Below, piece by piece: positions 17,879-28,078 of a DNA stretch of 64,000 bases; position 1 is the stretch's first letter, and each line of letters begins with the position of its first letter. Position numbers and translations under genes: made by a program. A model generated the notes under the pieces. It was not told where the DNA came from. It was given only the letters and a program-made list of their open reading frames with translations, and did no database searches. Source of the stretch: Flavobacterium hydrocarbonoxydans (GTDB lineage: Bacteria > Bacteroidota > Bacteroidia > Flavobacteriales > Flavobacteriaceae); contig NZ_WSTB01000014.1 of assembly GCF_009789235.1 (NCBI RefSeq), positions 28,970 to 92,969 on the forward strand, in the 5' to 3' direction.

Positions 17879-17974
17879 TAATAATAATCCAGCTAATTTC
17901 TGATAATTATAAAACACCATACAAATAGGCAACTTTCAATTCCTTATATAACTTATATGGTTTAAACAAAAAAA

Positions 17975-18589
17975 TCACAAACCATACGAAACACCAAACT
18001 CAATATTTCTGGTGTTATACCCTGAATTTTTATCGTTAAATCCTGCATTAGAAACATGTCTTATACTTGGTCGAACATCAAACTGAAAACTTTCGACTTT
18101 TACAGAAAAGCCAACCGCAAAAACATCAGCGAAAGCAAAACCTTCAGACATTCGTTCTGTTTCGGTGTCGTTTATCATCGGGCCAACACTGCCTAAAACA
18201 TAAAAAGAACAACTGCCCCCTATTGGTTTCCGAACCAAAAAACCAAGATTTAAAACATATTCGTGAACGTCTTTCAACTTTGTAAAACGTTCTCTCTTTT
18301 CGAGATAATCAGGCTCAGATGGCTGTACAAAATAGAAATTGAGTAATTGATGTGTTCCAAAATTAACTTCGGGCTGAACTAAAATTTCAAACTCAAAATA
18401 GCTTGTTTTCTTCACCTGATAATACAATTGAGCCTTATAAAAATTATTAGTAAAAGTATAGTTCCTATTATTGAATTCGCTTCCAAACCCATAATTAAAA
18501 CCAATAGCAAAATTGCTTTTCTTTTCCTGCGCAGCGAGTTTTAGAATACTAAAAAAAAACAACAAACCTAAAAGTATTTTTCTATCCAT
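17975..18589 (-). CDS. PagL-like outer-membrane acyloxyacyl hydrolase candidate
   Basis: 204 residues: a signal peptide (ending KLAAQ) followed by alternating beta-strands ending in an aromatic-rich C-terminal strand (NIEFGVSYGL), as in small outer-membrane barrels. The segment RHVSNAGFNDKNSGYNT matches the PagL lipid A 3-O-deacylase active site, where the His and Ser of H-x-S-N are catalytic and a Glu follows (here probably in NIEFG). If so it trims lipid A acyl chains at the outer membrane. It is monocistronic. The barrel is secure; the enzymatic call rests on this one motif. Confidence 0.65.
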   Translation of the reverse strand: MDRKILLGLLFFFSILKLAAQEKKSNFAIGFNYGFGSEFNNRNYTFTNNFYKAQLYYQVKKTSYFEFEILVQPEVNFGTHQLLNFYFVQPSEPDYLEKRERFTKLKDVHEYVLNLGFLVRKPIGGSCSFYVLGSVGPMINDTETERMSEGFAFADVFAVGFSVKVESFQFDVRPSIRHVSNAGFNDKNSGYNTRNIEFGVSYGL

Positions 18590-18620
18590 GAGTAGTATTT
18601 ACATTTTAAAGATAAAAAAA

Positions 18621-18646
18621 AAAGAGCCAACTTTCGCTGGCTCTTT
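18621..18646 (-). terminator. Terminator of secDF
   Basis: AAAGAGCCA, loop, TGGCTCTTT; on the minus strand the stem is followed by a run of ten T. It lies 22 bases after the secDF stop. Confidence 0.88.
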
Positions 18647-18667
18647 CTATATAGACAAATTTGCTTA

Positions 18668-21640
18668 TTATGCTTTTTTGTGCTCTTCTTCGATTGTATG
18701 TTTATCATCTTTAGAAATCGTATCAACCAATACTGGTGTCGCGATAAATAATGAAGAATAAGTTCCTACGATAATACCTACCAACATGGCAAAGATAAAT
18801 CCACGAATTGATTCTCCTCCAAAAAGGAACATCGTCAACAATACAATAATCATCATTAATGACGTATTCAACGTTCTTGATAAAGTAGTGTTAATAGAAG
18901 CATTTACGATATCTTCGAAACTTCCTTTACGCTTACCAATAATAAACTCTCTAATTCTATCGAATACAATTACAGTATCGTTCATAGAATAACCAATTAC
19001 GGTTAGAATTGCAGCAATAAAGTGCTGATCCATTTCCATGTGGAAAGGCATGAATTTATAACATAAAGAGTAAATTCCTAATACAAAGATAACGTCATGC
19101 GCTACCGCTGCAATCGCACCTAATGAATATTGCCATTTACGGAAAGATACAATTAAGTACAAGAAAATAGCTGCCATTGCTCCCAAAACTGCCCAATATG
19201 AGTTCGTTTTGATATCCTCAGAAATAGAAGCACTAACTTTTGCTTGTTGCAAAACTCCAACAGTTTTACCTTCATACGAGTTGATAAATTTGTCATAAGA
19301 AGTATTTGGATAATATTTAGCTAAAGCTGCATATAATTTTTCGTTAACTTCTTTATCTACTGCAAGACCATCTTCCTGGATTTTATATTTTGTAGTAATT
19401 TTTAATTGTTCGTCACTTCCAAAAATTTTAGCCTCAACTGGAGTTCCAAAAGCAGCTGATAATTCATCTGATACTACAGTCGCATCAACTGGTTTTTCAA
19501 ATTTTACCTGGAATGTTCTTCCTCCAACAAAATCTACACCCTGATCTAATCCGTTAACGAAGAAGATAGAAACCAAACTTACAATAACTACGATTGAAGA
19601 GAAGATATAAGTAAATTTCTTAACTTTAATAAAGTCATAGTGGAAATTAGTAAACCAGTTTTTAGTAATATTCGTAGAGAAAGTCAAATCTCCTTTTCCT
19701 GCAATATTTTTATCGATAAAAATTCTGGCGATAAAGATTGAAGTAAATAACGACGTTGCAATACCAATAAGTAATGTTAAAGCGAAACCTTTAATTGGTC
19801 CTGTACCAAAGATAAACAAAATTGCTCCGGTAAGAATATGAGTAACGTTTGCATCAATAATAGAACGCATTGCACCGTGCCATCCGTAAGAAGCTGCAAC
19901 AGCTTCAGAAAGTGATTTACCTTCACGTAATTCCTCTTTAGCTCTTTCGTAAATAATAATGTTCGCATCTACTGCAGTACCCAATGTTAATACGATACCT
20001 GCAATACCTGGCAATGTCAGTACAAAACCAAAACTTGCCATAATTCCGAACAAGAAAAGTAAGTTTAATAATAAGGCAAGGTTAGCATACCAACCCGCTT
20101 TACCATAATAGAATACCATCCATACACATACTAGTAAGAATCCAACGATTGAAGAAATCATACCTGCATCAATAGCAGCCTGACCTAAAGATGGCCCAAC
20201 TACAGTTGACTGAACGATATCGGCTGAAGCTGGTAATTTACCTGCATTTAATACGTTAGCTAAATCTTTTGTTTCAGCTACATCAAAAGAACCTGTAATT
20301 TCAGATCTTCCTCCTGCGATTGGTCCGCTAGTAACACCTGGTGCAGAATACACGATGTTATCTAATACAATAGCAATATATCCTTTTTGAGAAAAAGCTC
20401 TACCTGTTAATTCTTCCCAGGTTTTAGCACCCTGACTGTTCATTTGCATAGAAACAGCCGGTTTTCCTAATTGGTCAAAAGTATCTTTTGCGTCCGTTAC
20501 AACACCACCGCTCATTGCTGGAGCATTGTCTCTGTTTCCTTTTAAAGCGTATAATTCTACAACTTCAATATCTTTTTGTTTAGCGTCTTTTATTGTAGTT
20601 GGCTTACTCCATACAAATTTTGCATTGTGTTGGTCACCAGCCAATAAAACTCTAATCTCTGGTCTTTTAAAGTAATTGTTGATAGTCGCAGTATCTTTAG
20701 GAGCAAAGTATCCTAAAACTGGTCCACCACCCTGACCTAAAATTTTGTCGAATAAAGGATTGTTTCCTTTTTTAGTATCTAAAGAATCTTTAGCATCTGT
20801 TAGTAAAGCATTCAATGAATCTTTAACAACTGCTTTAGTTTCGGTCTTCTTAACTTCAGTTTTCTTTAATGCTTCGTTAGCAGCAACTAAGAAATTACCA
20901 ACTTCTTCTATTTTATAAGTTTCCCAGAACTCTAATTGCGCTTTTCCACCTAATAATTTCTTGATTCTATCAACATCTTTAGCACCTGGAAGCTCAACTA
21001 AGATTCTTCCTGTTTCTCCTAATTTTTGGATGTTTGGTTGTGTAACACCAAATTTATCGATACGCTCTCTTAATACTTTGTAAGCACTTTCGATAGACTC
21101 TTCAACTTTTCTTTTGATTACTTTTTGAGCTTCAGAATCACTCATTTTGATATCGATTCCTCCTTCACCCTGCAAACTTCTGTTCGCAAAAATATCAGAA
21201 TCTGCTAATCTTACAGTTCCATTTGAATTTGCATCAAACGCTTCGAAAAATTTATTCAGGTACGTTTTATTTCCTTCTAAATTGGCCGTTGCATCAGCTA
21301 ATGACTTATTAAAAACAGGGTTTTTAGAATTGCTTGACAATCCTTTCAATACATCTTTAATAGAAATTTGAAGAATCACGTTGATTCCTCCTTCTAAGTC
21401 AAGACCTTTATTAATCTGTTTGTTTTTTACTTCATTATAAGTAAAACTTGTAAATCCAAGATTTAATACATCTACCTTTCCAATAGAATCTAAATATTTT
21501 AGCTCTTTATCAGGATTATCTCCTGCAAAAGCCTTGGCCTCACCCTTGACATTATTTGCCACAAAAGTGAAAGAAAGTTGGTAAATACTTACCAATGCAA
21601 ATAGAATTGCGAAAAATTTAATAAGTCCTTTATTCTGCAT
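18668..21640 (-). CDS. secDF: Fused protein translocase subunit SecDF
   Basis: A 990-residue SecD-SecF fusion, the usual form in Bacteroidota, that uses the proton gradient to pull proteins out of the Sec channel. N-terminal helix about 8-27; SecD start LDLEGGINVILQI; periplasmic domains, widened here by a Lys-rich insert near 270-320; SecD membrane block with GTAVDANIIIYERAKEEL; then the SecF half with VDFVGGRTFQVKF and the matching NDTVIVFDRIRE block near the C-terminus. Twelve membrane helices are expected. It has its own promoter at 21768-21798 and a terminator just after the stop. Confidence 0.97.
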   Translation of the reverse strand: MQNKGLIKFFAILFALVSIYQLSFTFVANNVKGEAKAFAGDNPDKELKYLDSIGKVDVLNLGFTSFTYNEVKNKQINKGLDLEGGINVILQISIKDVLKGLSSNSKNPVFNKSLADATANLEGNKTYLNKFFEAFDANSNGTVRLADSDIFANRSLQGEGGIDIKMSDSEAQKVIKRKVEESIESAYKVLRERIDKFGVTQPNIQKLGETGRILVELPGAKDVDRIKKLLGGKAQLEFWETYKIEEVGNFLVAANEALKKTEVKKTETKAVVKDSLNALLTDAKDSLDTKKGNNPLFDKILGQGGGPVLGYFAPKDTATINNYFKRPEIRVLLAGDQHNAKFVWSKPTTIKDAKQKDIEVVELYALKGNRDNAPAMSGGVVTDAKDTFDQLGKPAVSMQMNSQGAKTWEELTGRAFSQKGYIAIVLDNIVYSAPGVTSGPIAGGRSEITGSFDVAETKDLANVLNAGKLPASADIVQSTVVGPSLGQAAIDAGMISSIVGFLLVCVWMVFYYGKAGWYANLALLLNLLFLFGIMASFGFVLTLPGIAGIVLTLGTAVDANIIIYERAKEELREGKSLSEAVAASYGWHGAMRSIIDANVTHILTGAILFIFGTGPIKGFALTLLIGIATSLFTSIFIARIFIDKNIAGKGDLTFSTNITKNWFTNFHYDFIKVKKFTYIFSSIVVIVSLVSIFFVNGLDQGVDFVGGRTFQVKFEKPVDATVVSDELSAAFGTPVEAKIFGSDEQLKITTKYKIQEDGLAVDKEVNEKLYAALAKYYPNTSYDKFINSYEGKTVGVLQQAKVSASISEDIKTNSYWAVLGAMAAIFLYLIVSFRKWQYSLGAIAAVAHDVIFVLGIYSLCYKFMPFHMEMDQHFIAAILTVIGYSMNDTVIVFDRIREFIIGKRKGSFEDIVNASINTTLSRTLNTSLMMIIVLLTMFLFGGESIRGFIFAMLVGIIVGTYSSLFIATPVLVDTISKDDKHTIEEEHKKA

Positions 21641-21767
21641 TATTACTAAAAATTAATTATGTTTTATTGTTTGTTTTTGTTTTAAATTCCCATAAAATAA
21701 GCCCTGACATGAATTTTTAAAACTAAAAATCTTCGATCACGAATTACCGCATATTTTTTAAACCGAG

Positions 21768-21798
21768 CAAATATATAATTCTCGAAAAGATTAACCAA
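21768..21798 (-). promoter_or_regulatory. Promoter of secDF
   Basis: On the minus strand TTG, a 20-base spacer, then TATATTTG, an exact match to TAnnTTTG. The 5' untranslated region would be about 120 bases. Confidence 0.7.
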
Positions 21799-21824
21799 TT
21801 TATTTATTAATTAATCTCAAAAAA

Positions 21825-21847
21825 AAGACTGCAAAAAACGCAGTCTT
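21825..21847 (-). terminator. Terminator of mdh
   Basis: AAGACTGC, seven-base loop, GCAGTCTT followed on the minus strand by TTTTTTGAGATT. It lies 20 bases past the mdh stop. Confidence 0.85.
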
Positions 21848-21867
21848 CTTCAATTTTAACGTAAATC

Positions 21868-22803
21868 TTATACTAAAATCGATTTCAGAGCATCATTCAT
21901 CCCTCTAACCGCATCTGCGCTTTTAGCAAATAACGCTTTTTCCTGGTCATTTAACTCAATATGAAGAATTTCTTCTACTCCGTTTTTACCAATTATACAA
22001 GGTACACCAATACATATATCATTTTGTCCGTATTCTCCTTCTACAAAAACAGAACAAGCTATCATTTTCTTTTGATCGTTTAAAATACTATCCACCAAAA
22101 AGGCTACAGAAGCTCCTGGCGCATACCACGCTGAAGTTCCTAAAAGACCTGTAAGTGTTGCTCCACCTACCATTGTATCTGCAGCTACTTTTTGCAAAAC
22201 TTCTTCTGAAAGAAATTGTGTTACCGGAATTCCATTATAAGACGCCAAACGTGTTAATGGTATCATAGTAGTATCACCGTGACCTCCAATAACCATCGCC
22301 GAAATATCATTTGCTGGTTTGTCCAAAGCCAAAGAAAGATACGTTCTGAAACGTGAACTATCCAATGCTCCACCCATACCTATAATTCTGTTTTTTGGCA
22401 ATCCTGTAGATTTTAATGCTAAATAAGTCATCGTATCCATTGGATTCGAAACCACAACAATTATAGTATCCGGAGAAAATTTCAGTACATTTTCGGCAAC
22501 TGTTTTTACAATTCCTGCATTTATACCTATTAATTCTTCACGGGTCATCCCTGGTTTTCTAGGAATTCCAGATGTAATTACTACTACATCACTTCCTGCG
22601 GTTTTAGAATAATCATTGGTTACTCCCGATACTTTGGTATTAAAACCTGTATTGGTAGCACATTGCATAATATCCAACGCTTTCCCTTCGGCAAAACCTT
22701 CTTTAATATCCAACAACACTACTTCGCTTGCAATTCCTCTATAAGAAATAACATCAGCACAGGTAGCTCCAACGTTTCCTGCTCCTACAATGGTAACTTT
22801 CAT
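21868..22803 (-). CDS. mdh: Malate dehydrogenase, LDH-like type
   Basis: Interconverts malate and oxaloacetate with NAD in the TCA cycle. 311 residues, normal length. Rossmann motif GAGNVGATCAD at 7-17; substrate loop GIPRKPGMTREEL with the two Arg that mark malate over lactate specificity; VVSNPMDTMTYL; catalytic His in IGGHGDTTMIPL. Flanked by its own terminator and, upstream, a hairpin that separates it from gyrB. Confidence 0.97.
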   Translation of the reverse strand: MKVTIVGAGNVGATCADVISYRGIASEVVLLDIKEGFAEGKALDIMQCATNTGFNTKVSGVTNDYSKTAGSDVVVITSGIPRKPGMTREELIGINAGIVKTVAENVLKFSPDTIIVVVSNPMDTMTYLALKSTGLPKNRIIGMGGALDSSRFRTYLSLALDKPANDISAMVIGGHGDTTMIPLTRLASYNGIPVTQFLSEEVLQKVAADTMVGGATLTGLLGTSAWYAPGASVAFLVDSILNDQKKMIACSVFVEGEYGQNDICIGVPCIIGKNGVEEILHIELNDQEKALFAKSADAVRGMNDALKSILV

Positions 22804-22854
22804 ATTTTATAGTTTATCGGTTATTAGTTAATTTGTTTATTTGGTAAATCGAAA

Positions 22855-22896
22855 ATTCGTTTAATCGTTTAAGTAAATTTAAACAATTAAACGAAT
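22855..22896. repeat. Octamer-built inverted repeat between gyrB and mdh
   Basis: AATTCGTTTAATCGTTTAA faces TTTAAACAATTAAACGAATT around a short loop. Each arm is two copies of an eight-base unit (CGTTTAAT, CGTTTAAG). It may terminate gyrB transcripts. Confidence 0.75.
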
Positions 22897-22912
22897 TGAC
22901 GGTTAAATTTTA

Positions 22913-24853
22913 TTACGCATCGATATTTGCATAAACAGCGTTTTTCTCGATAAATTCTCTACGTGGCGGTACTTCGTCACCCATTAACATTGAGAAAACC
23001 CTATCTGCTTCTGCCAGACTATCAATAGTTACCTGACGCAATGTTCTGAAGTTTGGATCCATTGTAGTTTCCCACAATTGCTCAGCGTTCATCTCTCCAA
23101 GACCTTTATAGCGCTGGATAGCTGCACTTCCTCCCATTCGTTCGTTGGCCTGATCGCGTTGAACGTCATTCCACGCATATTCTTTTTTATTTCCTTTTTT
23201 AACTAAATATAAAGGCGGTGCTGCAATGTAAACGTGACCTTCTTCAATCAATTCTTTCATGAAACGGAAGAAGAACGTTAATATTAAGGTAGAAATGTGA
23301 CTACCATCGACATCGGCATCACACATGATGATTACTTTATGGTAACGTAATTTTGAAAGATTCAAAGCTTTGCTATCTTCCTCAGTACCAACCGTTACAC
23401 CAAGAGCCGTAAAAATATTACGAATCTCTTCGTTTTCGAATACTTTATGGTGCATTGCTTTTTCAACATTCAAAATCTTACCACGCAATGGCAAAATCGC
23501 CTGAAATGCACGGTCACGACCTTGTTTTGCTGTTCCACCAGCCGAATCTCCCTCGACAAGATACACCTCACATCTTGCAGGATCCTGCTCAGAACAGTCT
23601 GATAATTTTCCTGGCAATCCACCGCCACCCATAACGGTTTTACGCTGCACCATTTCACGTGCTTTTTTAGCAGCGTGACGTGCCTGAGCTGCCAAAATTA
23701 CTTTCTGGATAATGATACGGGCATCATTTGGATTTTCTTCCAAATAATTTTCTAACATTTCTCCAACCGCCTGAGAAACCGGCGAAACTACTTCTCTGTT
23801 TCCTAACTTTGTTTTTGTCTGTCCTTCGAATTGTGGTTCTGCAACTTTTACCGAAATAATAGCTGTTAATCCTTCACGGAAATCATCTCCTGCAATTTCG
23901 AATTTCAATTTATCCAGCATTCCGGATGCATCTGCGTATTTTTTAAGGGTTCTTGTCAAACCACTTCTAAAACCTTGTAAATGCGTACCACCTTCGTGCG
24001 TATTAATATTATTTACATAAGAGAAAATATTCTCTGTGTAGCTTGTATTATAAATCAAGGCAACCTCAACCGGAATTTCTCCTTTTTCGTTATCCATGCT
24101 GATTACGTGAGAAATGATTGGCTCACGGTTACCATCTAAATAACGAATGTATTCCTTTAAACCTTCATCAGAATGAAAAACTTCCACTTTGAATTCGCCT
24201 TTATCATCAACTTCTCTTTTATCTGTAAAAGTGATGGTAATTCCTTTATTCAGGAAAGAAAGCTCACGCATACGCGCAGATAAAGTATCATAAGAAAACT
24301 CCGTAGTCTGAGTAAAGATAGTGTCATCCGGGTAAAAAGTCTGACGTGTACCTCTTTTATCTGTTTCTCCAATTTGTTTAACCGGATATAATGATTTTCC
24401 TCTTTCGTACTCTTGTTCGTAGATTTTACCGTCTCTAAAAACAGTAGACTTCATGTGAACAGAAAGCGCATTTACAACCGAAACCCCTACACCGTGTAAA
24501 CCTCCGGAAACTTTATATGAATCTTTATCAAATTTACCTCCGGCACCAATCTTGGTCATTACTACCTCAAGTGCAGAAACACCTTCTTTTTTATGCAAAT
24601 CAACCGGGATACCACGACCATTATCTTCAACAGTTACTGAACCGTCTTCGTTTATTGCAACACCAATGGTATCACAATGTCCGCCCATCGCCTCATCAAT
24701 CGAGTTATCAACAACCTCATAAACCAAATGATGTAAGCCTCGAACCCCCACATCTCCAATATACATCGATGGACGCATTCTTACGTGCTCCATTCCTTCT
24801 AATGCCTGAATACTATCTGCTGAATAATTGTTCTTCTTGATTTCTTCGCTCAT
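22913..24853 (-). CDS. gyrB: DNA gyrase subunit B
   Basis: ATPase subunit of gyrase, which introduces negative supercoils. 646 residues. GHKL ATPase with VDNSIDEAMGGH and VEDNGRGIPVDLH and the lid loop GGLHGVGVSVVNALS; transducer; TOPRIM domain with EGDSAGGTAKQGRDR, the Mg-binding DADVDGSHI; C-terminal LWETTMDPNFR and the QRYKGLGEMN motif. GyrB rather than ParE by overall similarity to known flavobacterial GyrB. A -7 box (24892-24899) lies 39 bases upstream of the ATG. Confidence 0.97.
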   Translation of the reverse strand: MSEEIKKNNYSADSIQALEGMEHVRMRPSMYIGDVGVRGLHHLVYEVVDNSIDEAMGGHCDTIGVAINEDGSVTVEDNGRGIPVDLHKKEGVSALEVVMTKIGAGGKFDKDSYKVSGGLHGVGVSVVNALSVHMKSTVFRDGKIYEQEYERGKSLYPVKQIGETDKRGTRQTFYPDDTIFTQTTEFSYDTLSARMRELSFLNKGITITFTDKREVDDKGEFKVEVFHSDEGLKEYIRYLDGNREPIISHVISMDNEKGEIPVEVALIYNTSYTENIFSYVNNINTHEGGTHLQGFRSGLTRTLKKYADASGMLDKLKFEIAGDDFREGLTAIISVKVAEPQFEGQTKTKLGNREVVSPVSQAVGEMLENYLEENPNDARIIIQKVILAAQARHAAKKAREMVQRKTVMGGGGLPGKLSDCSEQDPARCEVYLVEGDSAGGTAKQGRDRAFQAILPLRGKILNVEKAMHHKVFENEEIRNIFTALGVTVGTEEDSKALNLSKLRYHKVIIMCDADVDGSHISTLILTFFFRFMKELIEEGHVYIAAPPLYLVKKGNKKEYAWNDVQRDQANERMGGSAAIQRYKGLGEMNAEQLWETTMDPNFRTLRQVTIDSLAEADRVFSMLMGDEVPPRREFIEKNAVYANIDA

Positions 24854-24891
24854 ATAATTTATTCTAAAAAATGTAATTATTGTCTAACACG

Positions 24892-24899
24892 CAAATATA
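24892..24899 (-). promoter_or_regulatory. -7 element of gyrB
   Basis: TATATTTG on the minus strand, exact to TAnnTTTG. A clear -33 TTG at the right distance was not seen. Confidence 0.45.
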
Positions 24900-25066
24900 T
24901 AAAAACGCAAATTATATATCCGCTAATATACGATTTAAAGCAGGTAAGTTATTAACATATTATCAAAAAAAGTCAATTAAAAAAACAAATTACAATAGCA
25001 ATATCAATTTCAAAAATCAATTTCAATATTAGAAAACAAGAATCCAAATTTGTAAAAAAAAACAAA

Positions 25067-25098
25067 TCCGAAACGAACATCTAAAATGTCGTTTCGGA
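25067..25098 (-). terminator. Terminator of the M16 peptidase gene
   Basis: TCCGAAACGACAT facing ATGTTCGTTTCGGA, followed on the minus strand by TTTGTTTTTTTTT. Its stem is nearly the same as that at 28079-28110. Confidence 0.8.
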
Positions 25099-25166
25099 AA
25101 ATGAATTTTCTCAATCAAAATCATTTTTAAATTGAAATTGATTTTTGAAATTGATATTGATTTTTG

Positions 25167-27899
25167 CTACTTTTTATTAAAATCTCCCACGTAAACAGAA
25201 GTCATTTTATCCAAAGAAATATATTTTTTCAGAACACTATTTACTTCCTGAACTTTCAACGCTTTTACTTTACTCTCCAAAGTGTCATAATCTTCCAATG
25301 GTACTCCGAATTGCAAATAAGTATTTACCAGGCTCATCAAAGTGTAATCATTTCCAAGTCTTGTTTTTCTTTCGTTTTGCCAGCTTTTAAGATTTGTATT
25401 CAGCTCTTCTTCCGTAAATCCGTCTTTTAAGGCTTTTGCAATTTCTTCTTTAGTGGCTGTTTCTACTGCTCCTTTTTTAGTTGGATTCAGGAACGCGTAA
25501 TATTCCCAAAAAGCAACATCATTGGTAATCGGCACTTCCATAAAAGAACCTGCTCCGTAACTAATTCCCTCTTTTTCTCTTAAACGCATCGGAATTCTGG
25601 CTGTTAAAAATCCTCCGCTTCCTAAAATTTCGTTTGCTATTACCAAAGCTGGATAATCAGCGCTATTTCTAGTCATTTTAAAGCTGATTTTTCCTGTTGC
25701 TACTGCATTCTCTTTATCAGGAGTTATGTAATCTTTATCCAGTTTTTGAGAATCGAAGTAAGTTGGTTTTGCCAATTCATATTTGGATTTGGAAGTCCAT
25801 TTTCCAAAAGCATTTTCCAGAATTTCAGCAGTAGATTTTGCTTCCAATTCTCCAATAACACTTCCTACTCCGTTGTTTCCTCCTAAAATAGTTGCGTAAA
25901 AATCTACCAACTCCGATTGTTTTATTTTTTTGTAAGCATCAATTTGCTCCTGAACGGTTGCTGTATAAAAAATACTCTCTTTAGGATACTTAGCTGTTTG
26001 TCTTGAAATTTCAGTAAATGCAATTGCCTGAGGATCATTCAAACTTGATTCTAAATAAGTATTATAGTCCGTGATGGTTTTCGTTAATTCATTTTCCGGG
26101 AAGGTCGAATTTACTAACAAATCACCCACGATTTCCATTACTTCTTTAAAACTTTCTTTATAAGTATTAACGTTTAAAGATAAATTTTGGCCTGAAAAAT
26201 TAAAATTCACACTTGATTTTAATTGGTCTAATCTATCCTGAATCTGTTCTTTGGTTTTCGTTTTAGTTCCCGTTTTCAGCAATTGAGCCAGAATAGTTCC
26301 TACATCACTTTTGCCAGCCAAATCTTTTTCGTTACTAACCGGAAAAACAAAACTAGCCTGAACTTTCCCTCCTTTGATTTCTTTTTTAATCAAACCGTAT
26401 TTTGCACCGTTGCTCAAAGTTCCTTCTGTTAGGTTTTTCTTCAAATTTGAAATAGAAGCTTCAAATGCAGCGGTTTCTTTTTCTAAAGCTTTTCCTTTAT
26501 AATCTTTAGTAAGAGCTACTAATTGCTCATCTGTATATTCGATTGATTTTACCCTTTGCTCATCTTTTGAAGGAATAAAAATACCTACCGTTCTGTTATT
26601 ACTTCTAAAATATTTTTCCGCAACTCTTTGGATATCTTCTTTTGTTAATTTCTCAACTGCATCTCTATATATATTACCCAATCTATAATCACCAGCACCA
26701 ATAATTTCGGTTAAATTGATGGCATAATTAATTGTATTGTTTTTTACACTTTCGATTTGCTTGATAATTTTAGCTTTAGCTCTATTAACATCCTCGTCAG
26801 TATATTTTATTGCTCCAACTTTATCAAGTTCTGTTCTTACCAAATCTTTGGTCACTTTTACATCTTTATCATTTGACAAAGCCACACCAAAATACATAAA
26901 ACTTGCATCTCTCAAAGTAGGCTGCCAGGCATAAATACTGGATACTTTTTGAGTTTCTACCAAAGCCTTATATAAATATCCCGAAGGATCCGATGTTAAA
27001 ATTTCGATCAAAGCATCAAGAGCAGCATAATCTTTATCAGCATAAGGAACAGTATGATATAAAGCCCCAACATTCTTACTATCACCTGCTCTATTCAATT
27101 CTACAAATTTTTCTCCGTCCTGAGCCGGTTCAATAGTATAGGTTTTTGCCAGAACTCTTTTAGGTTTTGCCAATGCTCCAAAATATTGTCCGATGTATTG
27201 TAAAGCTTTTTGTTCATCAAACTTACCTGCAATAATTAAAGTTGCATTGTCCGGCTGGTAATACTTTTCGTAAAAAACTCTAAGTGTAGAAGCTTTTACA
27301 CGCTCAATATCTTCTTTACTACCAATAGTGCTGTTTCCGTAATTATGCCATAAATAAGCTGTTGAAAGAATTCGCTCTGTTAAAACTCTGTCCGGATTGT
27401 TCTCTCCAATTTCAAACTCGTTTCTTACAACTGAAAATTCTTTATCAAGATCGGTTTGCAAAATAGTTGCATTCAACATCCTGTCGGCTTCCATCTCCAG
27501 ACTCCATTTTAAATTTTCATCACTAGATGGGAAAATCTCATAATAATTGGTTCGGTCTAACCAAGTGGTTCCATTTGCATTACCTCCTTTATCAGAAAGC
27601 ATCTTTTTTATATCACCAAGGTTTTTTGTGCTTTTAAAAAGCATGTGTTCCAGCAAATGCGCCATACCTTTTTCGCCATAGCCCTCATGTCTCGAACCTA
27701 CGTTGTACACAATATTGACAACCATATTGCTCTGAGAAGCATCCGGAATCAAAAGAATTTTCAAACCATTGCTCAGCGTGTACTCTTTGGTACCTTCGAC
27801 ATTGGTAATGTATTTTGGCGCTTCCGCTTTTTGCGCATAAACTGTACTCATTAATCCCAATGAGCAGTACAAAATCCCACTTAGTAATACTTTCTTCAT
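25167..27899 (-). CDS. Exported two-domain M16 zinc peptidase
   Basis: 910 residues. Signal peptide 1-22 (ending TVYAQ). The first M16 half carries the inverted zinc motif HLLEH at 81-85 with the distal Glu in the EFSVVRNEFEIGENN region. A second M16 pair of domains (about 480-910) lacks the zinc motif, as in two-chain or clam-shell M16B peptidases, and ends with the conserved AGSFMEVPI region. Expected in the periplasm, degrading peptides; targets are unknown. Own promoter at 27950-27979 and own terminator. Family call secure. Confidence 0.93.
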   Translation of the reverse strand: MKKVLLSGILYCSLGLMSTVYAQKAEAPKYITNVEGTKEYTLSNGLKILLIPDASQSNMVVNIVYNVGSRHEGYGEKGMAHLLEHMLFKSTKNLGDIKKMLSDKGGNANGTTWLDRTNYYEIFPSSDENLKWSLEMEADRMLNATILQTDLDKEFSVVRNEFEIGENNPDRVLTERILSTAYLWHNYGNSTIGSKEDIERVKASTLRVFYEKYYQPDNATLIIAGKFDEQKALQYIGQYFGALAKPKRVLAKTYTIEPAQDGEKFVELNRAGDSKNVGALYHTVPYADKDYAALDALIEILTSDPSGYLYKALVETQKVSSIYAWQPTLRDASFMYFGVALSNDKDVKVTKDLVRTELDKVGAIKYTDEDVNRAKAKIIKQIESVKNNTINYAINLTEIIGAGDYRLGNIYRDAVEKLTKEDIQRVAEKYFRSNNRTVGIFIPSKDEQRVKSIEYTDEQLVALTKDYKGKALEKETAAFEASISNLKKNLTEGTLSNGAKYGLIKKEIKGGKVQASFVFPVSNEKDLAGKSDVGTILAQLLKTGTKTKTKEQIQDRLDQLKSSVNFNFSGQNLSLNVNTYKESFKEVMEIVGDLLVNSTFPENELTKTITDYNTYLESSLNDPQAIAFTEISRQTAKYPKESIFYTATVQEQIDAYKKIKQSELVDFYATILGGNNGVGSVIGELEAKSTAEILENAFGKWTSKSKYELAKPTYFDSQKLDKDYITPDKENAVATGKISFKMTRNSADYPALVIANEILGSGGFLTARIPMRLREKEGISYGAGSFMEVPITNDVAFWEYYAFLNPTKKGAVETATKEEIAKALKDGFTEEELNTNLKSWQNERKTRLGNDYTLMSLVNTYLQFGVPLEDYDTLESKVKALKVQEVNSVLKKYISLDKMTSVYVGDFNKK

Positions 27900-27949
27900 A
27901 AATTAATTTTAATTATTAAAACAATGAATAATCTGTTTTTTGAGTTAAT

Positions 27950-27979
27950 CAAATATAGTATTTTTCTTAAACCACACAA
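27950..27979 (-). promoter_or_regulatory. Promoter of the M16 peptidase gene
   Basis: On the minus strand TTG, a 19-base spacer, TATATTTG (exact). The -7 box is about 50 bases from the ATG. Confidence 0.72.
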
Positions 27980-28078
27980 GTGAGTAAAATCTTATTAGAA
28001 GAAATTTAACTTTTAATTTTGAAATTGAAAATTCTCCGGAATACAAAATTCCAATAGACATCGATTATAAAAACAAAA

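Larger units (their letters stand above)
17225..17974. other. 750-base gene-free spacer with two repeat elements
   Basis: No credible coding region. It holds the upstream region of the PHP-like gene, the right 56-bp direct repeat joined to a full structured repeat element (17417-17541), and a mirror-symmetric element at 17742-17878. The remainder is AT-rich and featureless by eye. Confidence 0.8.
24854..25166. other. 313-base spacer upstream of gyrB
   Basis: Holds the gyrB promoter, a direct/inverted repeat made of CAATTT/CAAAAAT units (24997-25045 facing 25130-25163), and the terminator of the M16 gene at 25067-25098. No coding region seen. Confidence 0.75.
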